Notes under the pieces: model-generated | What the model was told of the DNA's origin: nothing | The model's input: the letters and a program-made list of their open reading frames with translations, nothing else | The model's database searches: none | Shown: positions 38,301 through 49,700 of the stretch, one piece after another | How positions within the stretch are numbered: position 1 is the stretch's first letter | Layout of the letters: the number at the start of each line of letters is the position of its first letter | Source of the DNA: Bugula neritina | Taxonomy: Eukaryota; Bryozoa; Gymnolaemata; Cheilostomatida; Bugulidae | Assembly (NCBI GenBank): GCA_964035545.1 | Contig: OZ037769.1 | Coordinates: 376,001 to 440,000 of the forward strand | Reading direction: 5' to 3' | Length of the DNA stretch: 64,000 nt | Translations under genes and position numbers: made by a program

Positions 38301-41300
38301 GGGTTAGCTATAATCTAAGTTATTGGCTATTAATAACTTAATGAATAAGATAATGAAACTAAATAGTTGCAAAACAAGAGCTAGCCTTCAGAATAAAGTT
38401 GTATTTAAATTGACTATTAGCACGTTACAAGCTATTACACTATTGACAAGTTGTTAGCAATGATTAATTTGCTTAAGTACCCGTAGCGTACATGTCCGTA
38501 GTATAACTTACTCATTCAACTTAAACCTAAGGAGCTAATCCAAATCACTATTATGTACTAAGTAGATATATTAACATATTATTATTAAAGCAACTTATTC
38601 TTAAATTTCTAATTAAATTAAATTTATCAAGTGCAAACTATAAAAAATGCCAATAAGCAGGGATCAAGCACTCAGAGTGAGAGTAGTAAGAGTAAGAGTA
38701 ATCACTTAATGCTTATGTTATTAAGAAAAGTAATACTAATAGTAATAGTATTAGTATTGGTAATATCATATTGAGTTCAATATCATTACACTTACAGTTT
38801 GAATTTACACATCGCAGTTTACAATATTCAGTATTGACTATTGAATTCAAAATGAATCATTAAATGGTGAATGGCTACAATTTCAATTTGAATTTTAAGT
38901 TGCTGATCGCGGCAATAAAAGTTTTAGTTGAATATAAATTATGGCAATTCAAAACTAAAGTCTAAATACGCAAGTGCAATTTAAACTTAATGCATTAAAA
39001 AGTTATTTACTTAGTTATTTAGTTCTTATTTCCCAATTATCATTAATTTTAAATTATTAATAATAGAAATGTTATGATAAACTTAAAGAGTTACTCGTTA
39101 TCGTTATGATTGGGATTATCATTGTAAGAATTGATAAAACAAAAGAATGAAGCCTTAGAGAAAAATTGACTGAAAGTTATATTGTTTGATAAATATAAAA
39201 AGTTATGAGAAGTTTGGAAAAATACAATGAATACTAACCTGACGAAATAAATGAAAACTAAACCGCTATGCCATCAGATCATTTTCTTGGCAACAAACCG
39301 GATGCGCTACTATACTCTAAATTCTAGAGGTTTCAAGATGACTTTATTTATGAAAACAGAATTAGATTACTGTGTAATTATTTTATACTTACGAACAAAC
39401 AAGATGAAAATATATTTATCGTTGTAAAAAATAAGTTTGAGCAAAATAATGAAATTTAACTAATTTATTTGAGAGTGTAAACAGAAAGCGTTAGCAATTT
39501 CGTTCTCACGTGCTCATACTCAATTTACGGACAATTGTTGCGGACAAAAAATTCGTGAGGTTGAAACACTAAAACAGGAATATCTAAACTTGTACCGCTA
39601 GGAATTAGACATTCAGCACACCAAGAGATTGACAAGCTTTTTTAGAACAGTTTAAGGAAAAAAATATAATCATAATATATGTTTATAAAAAAATTATGCT
39701 ATGTCAAAGTTGAAATGTGTTACCCACTGAATTTATTTTTCAGTGGGTAAAATTTAAAAACTTGTCATTTTTTCAATAAAAAATGCATAATATAGCTTAA
39801 ATATACTAATTTTATAATAAATTAAAATGTTTTTTATTCTGGGACACAGTGAGTTCACATATTTGAAGCATCAGAGAGCTAGACAACATCATTTTTGAAA
39901 ACCTGTCCTTATTTTGCACTGTACTAATTATTTTGAGATGAGCCAGATATGGGAGTAATCTCCCCTGACTAACAGTACATACATACCACTGCTGATAATG
40001 AAGGTAGGAGTAATCTCCCCTGACTAACAGTACATACGTACCACTGCTGATAATGAAGGTAGGAGTAATCCCCCCTGAACTCATTCACCACGTCACCTCC
40101 AAAGTCTGCAGCAGAGTGAGCCGTGTCATAGACACCGTGGAAGTCTACCTACAGTTAGGTGAATAAATCTAGGTCAGCAAATCTAGGTCAACAAAGGGCA
40201 GTGGGCATACTATATCTTTAGGAAGAGAAGTTATAGGGACGGAGAAAAAGAATGAAGGTAGGAAAAGCTGCTAGGGAAGACAGGAAATGAGAAAGACTGA
40301 AAAATGCGAAGTCCTTCTGACAAATGATGAGAGAGAGAAAGATAGGCTATAAGTCAAGGAGAAACACAAGCTGACTTCTTTATCTCAACTAAAAATATCT
40401 GCTGTAAAATACTCAAAGCTGAGATAATAAATAGAATACAAGTAAAGTGTTTCCCGTATGACCTTGAACTTCTAATGCGCTGAGTATCAATAAGCAGACT
40501 CACAGCGGCCATTGTTCTGATGAATCCTTGTCGTATGCCCAGACTGTGCCAGGAGACGTCTGCAACTTGGTGAGAGATAAAGCCGAGCACAAACACTACT
40601 AGTTTCTCTGTTTCCTGTAAGTAAAGAGTGTAAATGGAATCACTGCACAGAACGACTCTCTTCGTGATCAATGCTGAATAAACATAATTCTACCAAAAAC
40701 ATGCATGTACTTTTCTTATAGCAATTTTTCTCAGTGCAAAAATTATAAAACGAATAAAATTGAAAAGGTATATGCAATTATAAGTGGAAACTAATATCTG
40801 ATTTATAGTAAAAAGAAACATAATATGCATATTGACAAGTGAAGTGAATAGGAAAGAAAAGTGTGACGCACCTCCGTCCAGGGGGGTGGGAAGTTGTCAC
40901 GGATATATTGCAGCGTGACGTTAGTAAATGCCGTCCAATGACTGTCTTCGGATGTGACTCTGTATTTACCTTAGCAACAAACATACATGTCCTTAGCAAC
41001 AAACACACATATCCTTAGCAACAAACATACACAACAGAAAACCTTTCGACTTTAGATTCGTGCAACTGCTGCAACAAAAGTTAAGTGAAGGAAGCAACTC
41101 GACTCCTTTTCTACTAAATGTGAATCAAACTTCCACTTACTATTAAAACAGACGCTGCCGTAGTAAGTGTCGGGGTAAGTATTTCCAGCCTGGAAAGCAT
41201 CTTGGTGCTTTAGAATGAGCTGCAAGTAGTTCAGTGAAACATCACATTTCTAGTTGGCGGATTTCTTAGAACGAATTGACTGAGAGTGAATACAACTATT

Positions 41301-42713
41301 GCGTCATACGCTTCTATATTGGAACTCACCTTGCGATAGTCCATTGCATGGTTGCTGTGAAATATCGTAGCTGCCATATGTCCTAGAAATATGATGCAAA
41401 AATATTACCATATTATGAACTAATTATTATTATTTACCTACATTAATGCTTGAGCCATTCATGGCAATTCTTGTCATGCGATAGTAAAATTATTATGCTG
41501 CTTACGACAACACCATTTAAAGCTACAAATACACCATGTAATGGTACACCCATGCAACAATCTGACTTGTAATGAATCTCTCACCTCATTACTACTTAAG
41601 AGTTGAAAAAATTAACTGGAATTGTAGAAAAAGGGTTTAAACAACAAATTTAAACATTAGGTAAATATGAATCAGTATAATTCAATTCATATATTGAAGC
41701 TAAAATATATAACTAGTTAACTAGTAACTATTATAATTTTAATTATTATAATAAAGATAGATATAATTTATATTAAAAATAATCGCTTGCATCAGTTTTA
41801 AATAAATTTACATTTCAACTTTTGTGTATACTTCTGTCGCTATAAACATATCTGTATTAATATGAACAATTATCATTAGGATTATGATTAATAATACAAT
41901 TTCAATTATTATTTATCACACCTGAAATGCTTATCAAAATGAGAATGAATGGTGTAAACCAAGACTTCACTTCTAGTAACAAACTTTCAAAACTATTAGT
42001 ATTAGTATTAATTATTAATATTACTAATGAACTTGAAGTTGAACAACTCAATATAAATTTAATCTCTATCAGTAATAAAATTGAATTATAAATTTACAGA
42101 TATTACATTTTGATTTAGCATTTACTCTTACTGTATTGGTATTACATTTACTTTTAGTTATCCACTAGTACTACTAATACTAATAGTAATAGTAATACTA
42201 ACAGTAACACTATTCCACAGTACTACTATTAGTATTAGTACTACTAGTACTAATACTTAATAGCAGCCTAGCAGGATTACTAAATTAGTATAACTATAAG
42301 TTATACTGTATAAGTAATTATAACCATTGATTAAGTATTATTATTATTATTATTATTATAATTAATAATTATTCGTATTGAGTGTTGCCATTGGTATTAC
42401 TATTACATTTGTTTTGTTTTAAAATTTAATTTTTATTTTATACCTATTACTATTAGTATTACTATTAGTATTACTATTACTATTAGCATTACTATTAGTA
42501 TTAGTATTACTATTATACTTAGTATTAGTATTACTATTACATTAGTATTAGTATAACTATAAGTATAAGTATTACTATTAGTATATCACTATAACTATAA
42601 CTATAAGTATAAGTATACTGTTACTGTATAAGTATATATATATTAATATATATATATATCAGTATATGTTCCATACCTATTTCTACATGGGTAGATAATC
42701 CACACGTGCTAAC
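26369..42713 (-). CDS. GPLD1: GPI-specific phospholipase D, 23 exons, first exon missing
   Basis: Hydrolyses the phosphodiester bond next to the inositol of GPI anchors and releases anchored proteins; the family enzyme is secreted. Minus-strand exons: 42677-42713, 41330-41382, 41141-41219, 40872-40969, 40504-40614, 40042-40148, 36937-37047, 36588-36615, 35979-36118, 35105-35318, 34885-35003, 34398-34513, 34170-34249, 33019-33126, 32843-32923, 32222-32458, 31839-31942, 31537-31730, 31250-31410, 30902-30989, 29804-29916, 28399-28506, 26369-26452. All phases agree; the product is 856 residues without signal peptide, against about 840 for the mammalian precursor. The zinc-dependent catalytic part shows CGLSTHVEIGH, SHWTAF, ISHQVADVSWHSLG, VDFHGVYDTAHS and FFLGGLYDMALW. 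Then come FG-GAP beta-propeller repeats with Ca-loop motifs DVNSDGIEDL, DANLDGYKDI, DINRDGFDDL and DLDSNGKDEL. A Gly-Pro-rich insertion lies in the exon at 32222-32458. Several exons end in duplicated donors, see repeats. The identification rests on remembered family motifs and is strong. Confidence 0.93.
26453..28398 (-). other. Last intron of the phospholipase gene
   Basis: About 1.9 kb between the last two coding exons. It holds a 20-bp direct repeat (27955-28020, three copies of an 'aaggctacacaaagat'-type unit), a G-run at 27799-27808 and the donor repeat at 28333-28410. Plus-strand frames at 26393 and 26657 overlap or neighbour the antisense last exon and show no family features. Confidence 0.6.
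28333..28410 (-). repeat. 20-bp repeat duplicating a phospholipase donor (2 intact, 2 decayed)
   Basis: On the minus strand the penultimate coding exon ends AGTGTTACT|GTAAGT at 28399/28398. This 20-bp unit repeats four times into the intron. Donor positions 28393-28398 and 28373-28378 are GTAAGT. The next two have decayed to ATAAGT (28353-28358) and CTAGGT (28333-28338). The unit includes at least nine exonic bases and is not a multiple of three. Confidence 0.9.
29609..29656. repeat. 18-bp tandem repeat, 2.7 copies
   Basis: 'caggtgatcttatcaa' plus 'ca' is repeated in the phospholipase intron between the exons at 28506 and 29804. The remainder of that intron (28507-29803) is AT-rich and holds no recognisable feature. 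Confidence 0.85.
29928..30232. repeat. Compound AT-rich repeat (agtacagtacag/taatataacata type)
   Basis: About five diverged copies of a ~55-65 bp compound unit mixing 'tatagtacagtacag' with 'cgtgtaatataacata'. It occupies the acceptor-side end of the phospholipase intron next to the exon at 29804-29916. Confidence 0.75.
30755..30812. repeat. 12-bp tandem repeat, about 5 copies
   Basis: 'aatatacagata' and 'aatatacagaga' alternate in the intron just downstream (minus strand) of the exon at 30902-30989. It starts roughly 90 bases inside the donor. Confidence 0.8.
31950..32190 (-). repeat. ~43-bp repeat filling a phospholipase intron, about 5.5 copies
   Basis: Units of 'taatataaacatataaagta' followed by a 'tgtagaggatagtgtatagt'-type half. 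The array begins about 30 bases after the donor at 32221 and runs to within eight bases of the acceptor at 31943, so the 279-base intron is almost all repeat. Confidence 0.9.
33190..34163 (-). repeat. 39-bp minisatellite starting at a phospholipase donor, about 24 copies
   Basis: Plus-strand unit 'aaaagtatactaaaatatac' + 'tacgacatactataaatag', highly uniform. On the minus strand the exon at 34170-34249 is followed directly by GTTAGTATTTTAGTATACT. Each repeat carries the near-identical GTAGTATATTTTAGTATACT, so the array appears to have grown from the first intron bases including the donor GT. Confidence 0.95.
35811..35885. repeat. 20-bp tandem repeat, 3.8 copies
   Basis: 'agtgagtagtctacagtatt' repeated in the phospholipase intron between the exons at 35318 and 35979, about 95 bases from the donor. 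The intron also has a G-rich run at about 35668-35688. Confidence 0.85.
36128..36245. repeat. Short degenerate repeat of 'gacctatatatcac' type
   Basis: Six or so copies of an 18-20 bp unit (tgacctatatatcctg and relatives), just upstream in gene sense of the acceptor of the exon at 35979-36118. Confidence 0.7.
36412..36486. repeat. 26-bp repeat x2.7 ending in a poly-C run
   Basis: Copies of 'agctttaggtcccccaatca' + 'ccta' lead into a homopolymer of about 20 C. It lies in the short phospholipase intron between the exons at 36118 and 36588. The C-run could also be an assembly-sensitive site. Confidence 0.85.
36806..36950 (-). repeat. 25-bp repeat duplicating a phospholipase donor (5 GTAAGT)
   Basis: On the minus strand the exon ends ATATTCCTAGCAGT|GTAAGT at 36937/36936. 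The 25-bp unit, with 14 exonic and 11 intronic bases, repeats so that GTAAGT lies at 36931-36936, 36906-36911, 36881-36886, 36856-36861 and 36831-36836; a sixth is degenerate. Only the first donor keeps the family reading (FLAV then LGEKIALGK). In that frame the next codon after GTG is TAA, so later donors give a truncated product. Confidence 0.95.
37048..40041 (-). other. 3-kb phospholipase intron without other genes
   Basis: AT-rich, with no repeats of note apart from the duplicated exon end at its donor side. A minus-strand frame at 37411-37725 and a plus-strand frame at 37989-38186 show no domain or splice support that I can see. Confidence 0.55.
39951..40076 (-). repeat. 55-bp duplication spanning an exon end and its donor
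   Basis: On the minus strand the exon ends ...CATTATCAGCAGTG|GTACGT (40042/40041). The last ~38 exonic bases and the first ~17 intronic bases are repeated 55 bp further on, with donor GTATGT at 39981-39986, and a third partial copy follows. The first donor gives the correct family reading (QQW then YIPV). The second would shift the frame, since 55 is not a multiple of three. Confidence 0.95.
40970..41035 (-). repeat. 22-bp repeat duplicating a phospholipase acceptor (3 copies)
   Basis: On the minus strand TTTGTTGCTAAG|G occurs three times at 22-bp steps, with AG at plus positions 40970-40971, 40992-40993 and 41014-41015. The exon-proximal copy gives the correct frame (Ser-Lys-Tyr before SHWTAF). 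Upstream copies would add 22 or 44 bases and break it. Confidence 0.85.
42165..42660 (-). repeat. (TA/TTAGTA)n simple-sequence block after the CGLSTH exon
   Basis: Imperfect 'tattactattag' and 'taagtataagta' units with a (ta)n core. In gene sense it starts about 16 bases after the donor at 42676. Intron bases 41383-42164 are AT-rich and otherwise empty. Confidence 0.8.
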
Positions 42714-43801
42714 CTGCAAAAATTTTGATATAGTGCAAGTTATGATTAGGAGAAAGAACCTCATTATTAGATTTTGGTATATTTTTGCGACAAAATAATA
42801 CTACAATTTCCAAAATATCGAGAAAATCAAAATACCAATATCAGTAAGAATATTTAAGAATGTGAATAAAAATAGTTCCTCTTTGTACACTGCAGAAAAA
42901 GGTTTTTCCATGACTTTCTTGCCGTAAACTTTGTGAGTCGTCGTAATAATCTAGGACTATTTTCTTACTAACAATTAATACAACAAATGTGTTGTAAAAG
43001 ACAACTCCTTAAAACCTTTTCATGCCAATAATATCTGAAATGAGTACAACTTTTAGCTAGCATATCACAAATCACAATGATTTAGGTGTTAAATTTTTAC
43101 TGCTATTATACTAGTATTTTAAACTTGAAAGTTAATTATAATCATAGTTAGCAAACTCTTATTTTTTAAATAAAATTGAAAAATGATATTAACATAATAT
43201 ACATTCTTAAATTGGACTCAGCTATAATTTGTAACTAGGTGACTAGTCTTTGTTGCTTTCAGTTTACGAAGCATATCATGTTTCATGCACAAGAGAAAGT
43301 CACATACATGCATGGCGTGTAATACATACATTATGAACACATCAGCTGATAGCGTGTACAGTATTTTACATGTCTTATTACTCTACATCACAATATTCTG
43401 CTGCTGCCATGCATGCAAGCTCTGTTGCTGCCTCAATATAAACCTATAGAAATAACAAATCAGACATTTCACCAAAATTATCAAGTGCGGGTAATGACTG
43501 TACCTTAAATAGTTCAGGTGATGACTGTACTCAAATGAACAACAACATCACCTCTCATATAAAATTATTTCATTTTTCCTAACAAACAATATTGTAATAA
43601 TAAATTCAAAAATAGAACCCAAAAGCTCAAATGTAGCGAGAGCCTGTCTCCTTCTAGCTATATTTAGTAAACTGAAATAAATTCTTTAGTGACACTTAAC
43701 CGCATGCCCTGTTTATACATTTCCCTGGGCAGCCCAGACCGATCCATTCTTTTCATACTGTATTAATTATGAATTCAAGTGACATTTAATAATTAATAAA
43801 C

Positions 43802-43876
43802 TGGGTAATTAAAGACAAATAGAATGTGACACATTGCAGCACAAATAGCAAAGAAAAACAATATAATATAACGCAT
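43802..43876 (-). other. Candidate signal-peptide exon of the phospholipase gene
   Basis: A minus-strand ATG at 43874-43876 opens a 25-codon stretch beginning MRYIILFFFAICAAMC, which looks like a signal peptide. It ends in phase 0 at a weak donor (GTTTAT), which would join to Val-Ser-Thr-CGLSTH. The weak donor makes this tentative. Another short candidate, MAHRSGADDQ ending at GTATAA near 44177, also has phase 0 but no hydrophobic core. Confidence 0.3.
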
Positions 43877-46638
43877 AACTCTCTGATTGACCCCCCTCTC
43901 CCTCCCCCAGTGTCTTGGCATTTGACAACACATACGACGTGGTCTAAACTTTGAAAAATATGTCTCATATTAGCAGTTGGTCTGAACATGTATCCAACTT
44001 TGAAAAACATTCTAAATTATACAAATTCCTTAAACTAAAAAGTCTAGTAAACATGCTGCATTATATTCTGATAACAATGTCTATATATATAACCATACAT
44101 TTTGTATATGAGATATAATAGTAACATGTAACTCTATAATCAAGTGGTAATACTGCAAGAGAGAAGGATTTATACCTGGTCATCTGCGCCACTTCTATGG
44201 GCCATTTCTGTGTCACACATACAGAAGACACAAAGTTGCGTCAGGGGGAGATGAATTCAGTGCAGGAAGTCCGATATACTTCATCCTTGTGAGACTTATC
44301 TATGAGAAGCTTAGCAAACTATAATATATAGATTATTATATAACAATAATAGATAATTATATAACAATAATAGATAATAATATAACAATAATTATATAGA
44401 CTTATGATAGTATATATTACGCAGCTACACTGCCCAACCACTTATACAGAGAGGAATATAGCACTATATACTCTATATTATATAGCTAGTATATATTTAT
44501 ACAGTATACTGTTAGATACCTCTACTATGTACTTACATGTAGTTTTATACTTAGAATAAGGAGTTGTACTCTCTCTGCAATTAAAATATGTAGTTTTAGT
44601 TAGAATGGTGCTAAGGCTACAAGCTTTAGCAGATGTCCTGAATAACAACTTCTCCTGTCTTTCTATGACTCCCAATTGCAGAGGCTGTAGTTTATAAACA
44701 TTGTGGAGTTGTCCCCTCTAGTAATTCAACATAAAGCATAAATGAGTTGTTTAATTATTGTGTAATTATACAACAAATAATATGAGAAAGAGAGTAAGAA
44801 ACACACAATATTTCAAAGTTGTTTTTCAATCTATCTGAGTAATATTTCTCATCTTATTTACTACAGTATATTATTATGATGTAAGTAACTATAGTATTGC
44901 ATTCTATTTTATTTGCAATATTTATATTATTACTTTGCATTGCAAATTAAATTATTGTTATTTACATCAAAGTTCCCTACACTAATTTGTGTATATGCTA
45001 ACATTATTTATTGTATGCCATCCAAAATATCACAATACTAACAGTGAATGACATTATGGAGTCTTAGGAGTAATCTCAAAAAGAGGCTACATATGCATAA
45101 TCATTACGTGAGAAGTGATTTAAATATACAGTATAATACAATAATACACTTATGTGTGATAGTATTTCTCTATCCATGTTAGTGTGAGTATGTACTGCTA
45201 TAAGCATCTACACTGAATACTCTCACATACGGCTGGGTATAGCGTAGAGTATAGCGTAGAGTAGAGCCCTAGCAATGAGTTGATGTTATTGTCAAGTGTC
45301 AAGCTGATCACAGAAGAATAGAATGAATGAAATCATAGTAATGCACCGTGTTTACAAAACACTACGCTATTCTTTACTTATTACTACTCTTTATGATATA
45401 AATTAGTGGTTATTTTTACAATACACACTTGTTAGTTTACTGTTATGATACGCATTCATATATGTTATCATTACTTTGACTAATTCACACATTCCGTGAC
45501 AATAGCATTGTCTTAGCAAGGGTTATTTGGGTGAATTAATTAACAGATTTGGAAAAATTGCATGAAATCAACTTCAACGACAGGAAGGGTGGGGCAGTTA
45601 TATTCAGCACCCCACCCAACATATTGCTATCTGTTAAAAGGGTTATCAGGCTATGTATATACTCATTGTTTCTTGACATGTTGTTTTTAAATATTGAGAT
45701 TGTTATAACCAAACTCGTGTTATATAACAGAAAGTGTCACAGGTCTGACAATTACCTTCGGGATAATTAGGACCTGCTACAAAGGAAATGCACTGAGTGT
45801 GTATTCAGACCTGCCTACATACCCAGGTACACCTGTATCTACCCTGAATCAACTTTAATAAATATTGAAAGCTTGCATAATAATACAAAATTTATTTAAA
45901 AATAAACATACTGTAAAAAGTTACTTTGTTGATTTCTTTGTGCAAGCTTATTCAAATGTTTGGCTTTTTATCTTTTAATATTTGGCACTCCAGTCCTTTT
46001 AGAGCCATGCAAGTATTAAAAGATAAATTCTAACTCTATCGGTGAAGTAACCATAGAATCAACTGCATACAGATGAGAAAAACTGATAAAAATTTTGTCA
46101 ACATTGTTGAAAAGTACTCTATTCTTTTTGACATGCGTATAATATATTACAAACAATGCAGTTGATAGCATCAAGTTGAGTTTGAAACTTAACAGTAGAT
46201 TGAGTAGCAATTGAGTAGCAAGTGATACTTCGTATTGTCTACAAACTCATGTAGGCCTATGTATGTGTATTGTACTAAACAGAGCTGGTAGTATTCTCTG
46301 TTCAATACTGAGTTGGTAGCTCTGTTTAGTTAGCTTCAGTTACATAATCAGCTGTTTGTTGGGTAATTTATGGAGCAAAAATATGACTATTCAAATTTTT
46401 ATAAATATAAATTAAAAGAATTAGTCATCAGTTTTGCTATATTAATTATAATATGATTAAAAGAATAATTATTATAAAAATATAAAATGTATATATGTAT
46501 TCGAGCTAGAGATCTTGCAGCTGTATACATACAGCATGTTTCAAACTCTTTGAGCAATCAATTTAGTTATCTAAGCACATATGGCAGGACTGGAGGGTGT
46601 GAGTATGACAGGTCTGGAGGGTGTGGAATGTTGCTCTT
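43877..46638. other. Region between the divergent phospholipase and Wnt genes
   Basis: About 2.8 kb that should contain both promoters. It is AT-rich; I see small repeats near 44330-44400 (ataacaataatagata type), 45239-45262 and 46575-46625 (a 'ggtctggagggtgtg' pair) and no coding sequence with family resemblance. Confidence 0.55.
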
Positions 46639-46645
46639 TATATAA
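46639..46645 (+). promoter_or_regulatory. Candidate TATA box of the Wnt gene
   Basis: TATATAA about 140 bases before the preferred start codon at 46780, which would give a leader of around 110 bases. Such matches are frequent in AT-rich DNA. Confidence 0.35.
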
Positions 46646-46779
46646 ATTAGCTGATCTCACGAAACTTGTGTTAATACAGAGATAGCATTGCTTTGATAAA
46701 CAGAGCTCATTGTGGTCCTTTCAAATATCACAGAATTATATATTTCTACCAAGTATTGTTGTACTCTGTTGGCATTAAG

Positions 46780-49700
46780 ATGTGGAGGTTATGCTGGAGT
46801 TATGATGCTTCAACTTGTCTTCTGCTACATAGACATCTACACATAGAGCTGTGGAGATCATTGCTACTAATAGCTTTACTCTCGCTGAGTAACGTTTTAA
46901 CCCAGTAAGTATTTTGTTTTCTTACTGTAATGTATTTTAACTAAAAGTAGAAATTAATTAAAAATATATTTTAATAAAAATATAAGCCATGGCTTCTCAC
47001 CAAATCTGAAAATCATTAGTCCTGTACTTAATTCTAGCCATGTTGCAGTTATTAAGAGAATAGGAAAGGGAGACGGGAAAGGAATAAGTAGGGGGGGGTT
47101 GTGGTACAAAAATATATTCAGAGAAAACATTTTAAGCCAGCTAAAGATGGTTGATTGTAAAACAAACTCATTACTATTTATAATAAATTATAATTTATTT
47201 TAAATGGAATTTATATATTAATGTGTAAGAGTATCTTAACAAAGTGGTCTTCTAAGCATGTTTACTATACTAGTGATGAAGTAAATCAAATCAAGCTGGT
47301 GGAAACAGTTCACTGACTGCTGAACAAAACCCATTAGCTGAGGCAACACATTTGATTATTACTTACCTAGGCAAGAGTGATTAAGTTATCTGAAGCTTTT
47401 GAGCTAAGGGCTGTTTGATTTACTTCTTAGAGATTTCAGTATTTTGACTTGTAAATTAGCTTTTTTGCTATCATATAGAATAATAATACGTAACAGCTGA
47501 CTGTAGTATGATAACTTGTTTCATATCATATCTGTCTAAACCTGCATTGAGTAACATATTCTACGAATGCTATAGCATCTTTTGCACAGCTCATGTCAAA
47601 CTATAAAACTTATTCCTAAATATTTTTAATCAGATTATGCTAAATGTCACCCTCTAGACTTTCTCGCCATCACTCGGATGCTAAATGGAAAATGAGCCAT
47701 AAATCTTGGTCTAATATTGGCTGCCACCAGTTGCCACTTGTCAACTACAAGTGGCAGGCTTGAATCTGTAATCTGATTGGATGGTTTTAGGCTCCTGAAC
47801 AACCTGCCCCCAGTGTCAATTGCCATAAGCTTGTGGAACATTGACTTATTGGTACAAGCACTCCAATGTGCTCCATAGCTCACTGCCCTGGATAATTAAC
47901 AAGCTCTTGTATTTCTACCATCTAAATTACATTTTGTACATGGGCCAATGACTTGAAATAAATTGAATGTTACTAAATATGTAAAAGAGTATATCAAATT
48001 AAAACAAGTTGGGCGTGGTGATGTTTTTAGATTATATGATATAGTTAAAAGATTTTCCTTGCTAACAAAACGTAGATATGTTATGCATAGTCTTACACAT
48101 TCTTAAGATATAGAGTTGGTAAAGTTCAAATATCTTGTGTTGAACTTGTACATAAGGGTGAGCTTTCAAAATAATAAAAGCTAGTTGTCAAAAGTGGTTG
48201 CTATAGCATGTGACAGCTTGTGAAAGTTTAGGGCACCTGGTAAGGATACAGTGGCATGCACTGACAAGTGGTTGCAAGGTGGAAAATTTAACATAATTGT
48301 GATAATATATTGACATTGTAACATGAATGTCAAATTGTTTTCTCAAGCACTAAAACAACATCCACTTAGTACAGTTGAGTAGTGGTTAACAATAAAAAGT
48401 TGATCAGGATTAATTGTTAATTTGCATTTTGGTTTTAGAAAATCTGACGGTCTAAAAAATCTAACTTAAACGTTGTATCATTGTTAGTGATCAATAAAGT
48501 TTATACAATCATACAATATACATGACAGGAGAAACAACTCAAAGTAACTCTAGAAACTGGACTTTGAGTAGCAGTTTATATAAACCTACAAACAAAAAGA
48601 GAGAAACAATTTTAAAGATGTTTCTTTTTCAGAGCTATTAAAAAGCTTTTTAATAATTATTTTAATCTAAACTAGAATATAGAGCTAAAACCAGGTTTTA
48701 CAAAAATTTTAAGCATTTATTATCAGTTTGATAAATTTTAACAGGAATAACTTTTTGATATGGTCAAAATTTTCAAGCACTGGATCTGCAATTTTAGCTA
48801 ACCCTTTGCACCTGTTTCTCTCTCAATTTGAATGCTTCCCCACAGCAGATGTGGAGATTTACACAGCTTCTATACTCAGGGTGTTGCATCAACAGTTTGT
48901 CACTTTAATCCCTGAGTTAACTCACTTCATAATCTAATTAATTGTCAAGTTTGTGAGCAGAGCTTAGCTGAGCTACACAGGATTATGGGACAGGATTAGT
49001 GAGAATGAGACAGATTGACAGCTGCCATTAGTCAATCTACTCTCTAAACAGAAAGCAGCGTTTATTTGACAGCCAAAAAAGGTCTAACATTTCTCAAATA
49101 AAAATTGAATTTTTTTTGGTAAAAATTTGCTATTACAGTTTTTTCCTATTCACTATAAATTTAGTTTTAAAAACTGCAATTAAATTATAAAAAAATTATA
49201 AATACTTTAACATTTAAAAGCAAAACAGCTAAGGGTTATGTTTAGAGATATTAGCTACAGTTTTGAATACAAAATAGCTGTTATTTCCACTAAAAATTGA
49301 AGTTTATGTGACAAGCTGTAATGAATATTGACCAATATAATCCCATTATATTTATATACATAAGAGAATAGAATAAATATATCTTATAGATGTGGAATTG
49401 ACAACTGACATGTGTCATGTTTACACTTAAATAGTTCCTATTTTTGTATTTAGAAACTTAGTGTAGTTTTATGTTGAGCCTGTGGTCTTCATTAACCAAC
49501 CAGCCTACTCCTTATAGACCTAGGTCTAAGCAATAGGCTGTGCAATTTAGAGGCTCTAAAGCTTAATAATGATGCAAAGATTCACGAAAAAGCAAAAATT
49601 AGCAAGTTGTTTATGTACCTAAATCACATGTAAATCACCTGTAAAGAAGTGTCGTGGTAGAGTTGACAACTTAGAGCTTCTCACTGCCATATGCAGCAAC

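Noticed and set aside
26369-42713. Integrin alpha chain, suggested first by the FG-GAP repeats
   Set aside because: The N-terminal exons (CGLSTH, SHQVADVSWHSLG, FFLGGLYDMA) and the absence of calf/transmembrane parts identify GPI-specific phospholipase D.
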